DNA of 64,000 nt from Vagococcus xieshaowenii (lineage in GTDB: Bacteria > Bacillota > Bacilli > Lactobacillales > Vagococcaceae): NCBI RefSeq assembly GCF_004792515.1, contig NZ_CP038865.1, positions 1,620,501-1,684,500 on the forward strand. The letters run 5' to 3'. The notes below the pieces were generated by a model. That model ran no database searches. It was not told the DNA's origin and was given only the letters and a program-made list of their open reading frames with translations. Positions 62,429 to 64,000 of this stretch are shown here, piece after piece. How positions within the stretch are numbered: position 1 is the first letter of the stretch; every line of letters starts with the position of its first letter. The translations under genes were made by a program, and so were the position numbers.

Positions 62429-64000
62429 TTACCTTCTACGCTTAAAGAGTAACATACTACAAATTACTAACATTCCACCTACTGTAAGTAACATCCCCTT
62501 TTTTTCTCCCATTTTTGGTAAATATATATAAGTGCTATCTTCACTTGTATCATCTTGTTTAAATTCTGTCGGTTCCGTTGGCTCTGTCGGCTCTGTCGGT
62601 TCCGTCGGTTCCGTTGGCTCTGTCGGCTCTGTCGGTTCCGTCGGTTCCGTTGGCTCTGTCGGCTCTGTCGGTTCCGTCGGTTCCGTCGGTTCCGTTGGCT
62701 CTGTCGGCTCTGTCGGTTCCGTCGGTTCCGTTGGCTCTGTCGGCTCTGTCGGTTCCGTCGGTTCCGTTGGCTCTGTCGGCTCTGTCGGTTCCGTTGGCTC
62801 TGTCGGCTCTGTCGGTTCCGTCGGTTCCGTTGGCTCTGTCGGCTCTGTCGGTTCCGTCGGTTCCGTTGGCTCTGTCGGCTCTGTCGGTTCCGTCGGTTCC
62901 GTTGGCTCTGTCGGCTCTGTCGGTTCCGTCGGTTCATAAAAATATATAACTTCTTGAGGTTCTTTAGTAAAGATACCTTCTGAATTTAAAGGGATTTCCA
63001 ATAAGTTCCAACCTTCAAAGTCTTTTTTCTCTGATACATATGGTAAACCTATTTCCCCATTTAAAGTTACTATTTCAAGAATTGTATCTTCATCTTTACT
63101 TTTATAATAAACAGTTACAGGTCCCGCCTGAATTTCGGGCAATAAAATATCAATAGTTGCTTCTATATTATGCTCATCATCACTAGGTGCATCGAATCCT
63201 TTAATATTTGCAACATTTGTAATAACATTAGATTCTACCTTATCAGTTATTAATCCTGGAAGTTTTACTATAATTGAAGTAGAAGATTTAACTAGAGGAA
63301 TATCAATAACTATTCCCTCATTGTCATTTTTAACTATAGTAATACTATCAGAATCTGTAATCTCAACGGACAGCCCATTTTTATTATTTTTTTCGATTAC
63401 TGTTAATTTTTCTGGTTTATAATCAATTCCAAGGGGCATAAAATCTGTAATTCTCACATTTTTTATGTTTGAATTGCTTCCTGTAGTCATTAAATTAGAA
63501 TATGTAATCGTATACTCTATCTCATCATTTATTTTAAAGTCACCCTGATTACTAGATAAATTACTCACTTCCTTAGTACCAATCGCTTGTAAATTTGTAA
63601 TATATCTAGAAGTTACTCCAGATTGATATAAAACATCTCCTTCAGTAATATAATCCGTGGTCATATTAATTGGCAAAACACTGGGTTCAACTATTACTTT
63701 ATGAAATTCTAAAGTAGCTGGAATATAAAAGCTCATCTCTCCTATATAATCTGATGATATACCTAGAAATCCAGAATTAATTTCTATTGTTATAGTATGA
63801 TCTTTTTCATTTACTACAATATTATCCCATTCAATTTCTTTAATCCCCTCTGAAATATTCTTTTGAAATTTTAAACTTTGAGAAAAATCTATTTTAATTT
63901 CAGGAGAATAATTTATTGTAGTGATAATACTAGTAAAGCGGTTATCTTCCGGTGTTGAATACAAAGTATTTACTTTTATCATTGGTACAATAGTTAATTT
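62429..64000 (-). CDS. Sortase-anchored MucBP-type surface protein, N-terminus outside window
   Basis: The frame is open through the window end (the codons before the Met at 63982 read KLTIVP), so the gene continues beyond 64000. About 520 residues are visible. They begin with beta-rich adhesin domains including one like DUF11, then a MucBP domain (VTVYYKSKDEDTILEI, VIYFYEPTEP), then about forty Thr-Glu-Pro triplets. The C-terminus is the sorting signal LPKMGEKKG, a helix and RRR. LPKMG differs from standard LPxTG by Met for Thr. It is likely a wall-anchored adhesin. Confidence 0.93.
   Translation of the reverse strand, partial: KLTIVPMIKVNTLYSTPEDNRFTSIITTINYSPEIKIDFSQSLKFQKNISEGIKEIEWDNIVVNEKDHTITIEINSGFLGISSDYIGEMSFYIPATLEFHKVIVEPSVLPINMTTDYITEGDVLYQSGVTSRYITNLQAIGTKEVSNLSSNQGDFKINDEIEYTITYSNLMTTGSNSNIKNVRITDFMPLGIDYKPEKLTVIEKNNKNGLSVEITDSDSITIVKNDNEGIVIDIPLVKSSTSIIVKLPGLITDKVESNVITNVANIKGFDAPSDDEHNIEATIDILLPEIQAGPVTVYYKSKDEDTILEIVTLNGEIGLPYVSEKKDFEGWNLLEIPLNSEGIFTKEPQEVIYFYEPTEPTEPTEPTEPTEPTEPTEPTEPTEPTEPTEPTEPTEPTEPTEPTEPTEPTEPTEPTEPTEPTEPTEPTEPTEPTEPTEPTEPTEPTEPTEPTEPTEPTEPTEPTEPTEPTEPTEPTEPTEFKQDDTSEDSTYIYLPKMGEKKGMLLTVGGMLVICSMLLFKRRR
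62571..62935 (-). repeat. Forty 9-bp units encoding Thr-Glu-Pro
   Basis: Units of nine bases alternate between two spellings (ggttccgt[t/c] and ggctctgtc) in a 36-bp higher-order pattern. The pattern has one extra unit near 62680 and one missing near 62780. It forms the wall-spanning stalk of the surface protein and is expected to vary in copy number. Confidence 0.95.

Noticed and set aside
62571-62935. CRISPR-like array
   Set aside because: The units are contiguous nine-base repeats with no unique spacers, and they encode protein.
62532-62983. Long frames on the opposite strand of the TEP repeat, encoding Gly-Ser-Val, Leu-Cys-Arg-Phe and Ala-Leu-Ser repeats
   Set aside because: They are products of the 9-bp repeat, which keeps all six frames open. 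They lack ribosome sites and sensible protein features.

Overview
The window is low-GC Firmicutes DNA, probably from the Enterococcaceae (Vagococcus or Enterococcus). Support for this is the AT-rich composition, strong AGGAGG-type ribosome sites, some TTG and GTG starts, LytR-CpsA-Psr proteins, a glycerol-phosphate wall teichoic acid locus, a sortase-anchored surface protein, and IS30 and ISL3 elements of the kind found in lactic acid bacteria. The genus is inference. I saw no tRNA, rRNA, CRISPR array or prophage.

Region 1 (1-13.4 kb) is mostly ordinary chromosome: an HTH/DUF2975 pair, a CPBP membrane protease, ribosomal protein L25, a heterodimeric ABC exporter with a GNAT enzyme, two NAD(P)H-type oxidoreductases, a SulP transporter, an Ntdp-like phosphatase, a lipoprotein, and recX-mutY.

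Region 2 (13.4-16.7 kb) is the most unusual part. A ComK-like competence regulator is divergent from a small sigma-70-like factor. Two tiny DUF1659 and DUF2922 genes, a holin-like protein and a T4-type lysozyme without a signal peptide follow the sigma gene. It reads as a compact switch for lysis or muralytic-enzyme release, possibly tied to competence.

Region 3 (16.8-25.6 kb) is a broken capsule/exopolysaccharide regulatory head. An LCP protein, the PHP-type phosphatase CpsB and the chain-length protein CpsC are separated by two IS30 elements, and the expected tyrosine kinase CpsD is absent. A histidine phosphatase and a secreted NlpC/P60 wall hydrolase with C-terminal wall-binding repeats follow.

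Region 4 (25.7-57.0 kb) is a large wall-polymer island. It has a three-component lipid-linked glycosylation set (GtrA-like flippase, GtrB-like transferase, GT-C enzyme) with a membrane-anchored propeller protein. It has three large proteins that fuse a CDP-glycerol glycerophosphotransferase domain to a sugar transferase, plus a DUF6270 protein, tandem TagD enzymes, a DUF6056 membrane protein and a GH25 muramidase with six wall-binding repeats. The core teichoic acid genes tagG, tagA, tagB, tagH, an LCP ligase and tagO complete it. One GT2 gene is frameshifted at a run of ten A, and a second transferase carries an in-frame run of ten A at its start, which suggests phase-variable decoration. An intact ISL3 element with a perfect 8-bp target duplication sits between two convergent genes.

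Region 5 (57-64 kb) returns to housekeeping genes (YihY, map, flavodoxin, TetR, M29 aminopeptidase). It ends in a truncated second ISL3 copy beside the 3' part of a sortase-anchored MucBP-type surface protein with about forty Thr-Glu-Pro repeats.
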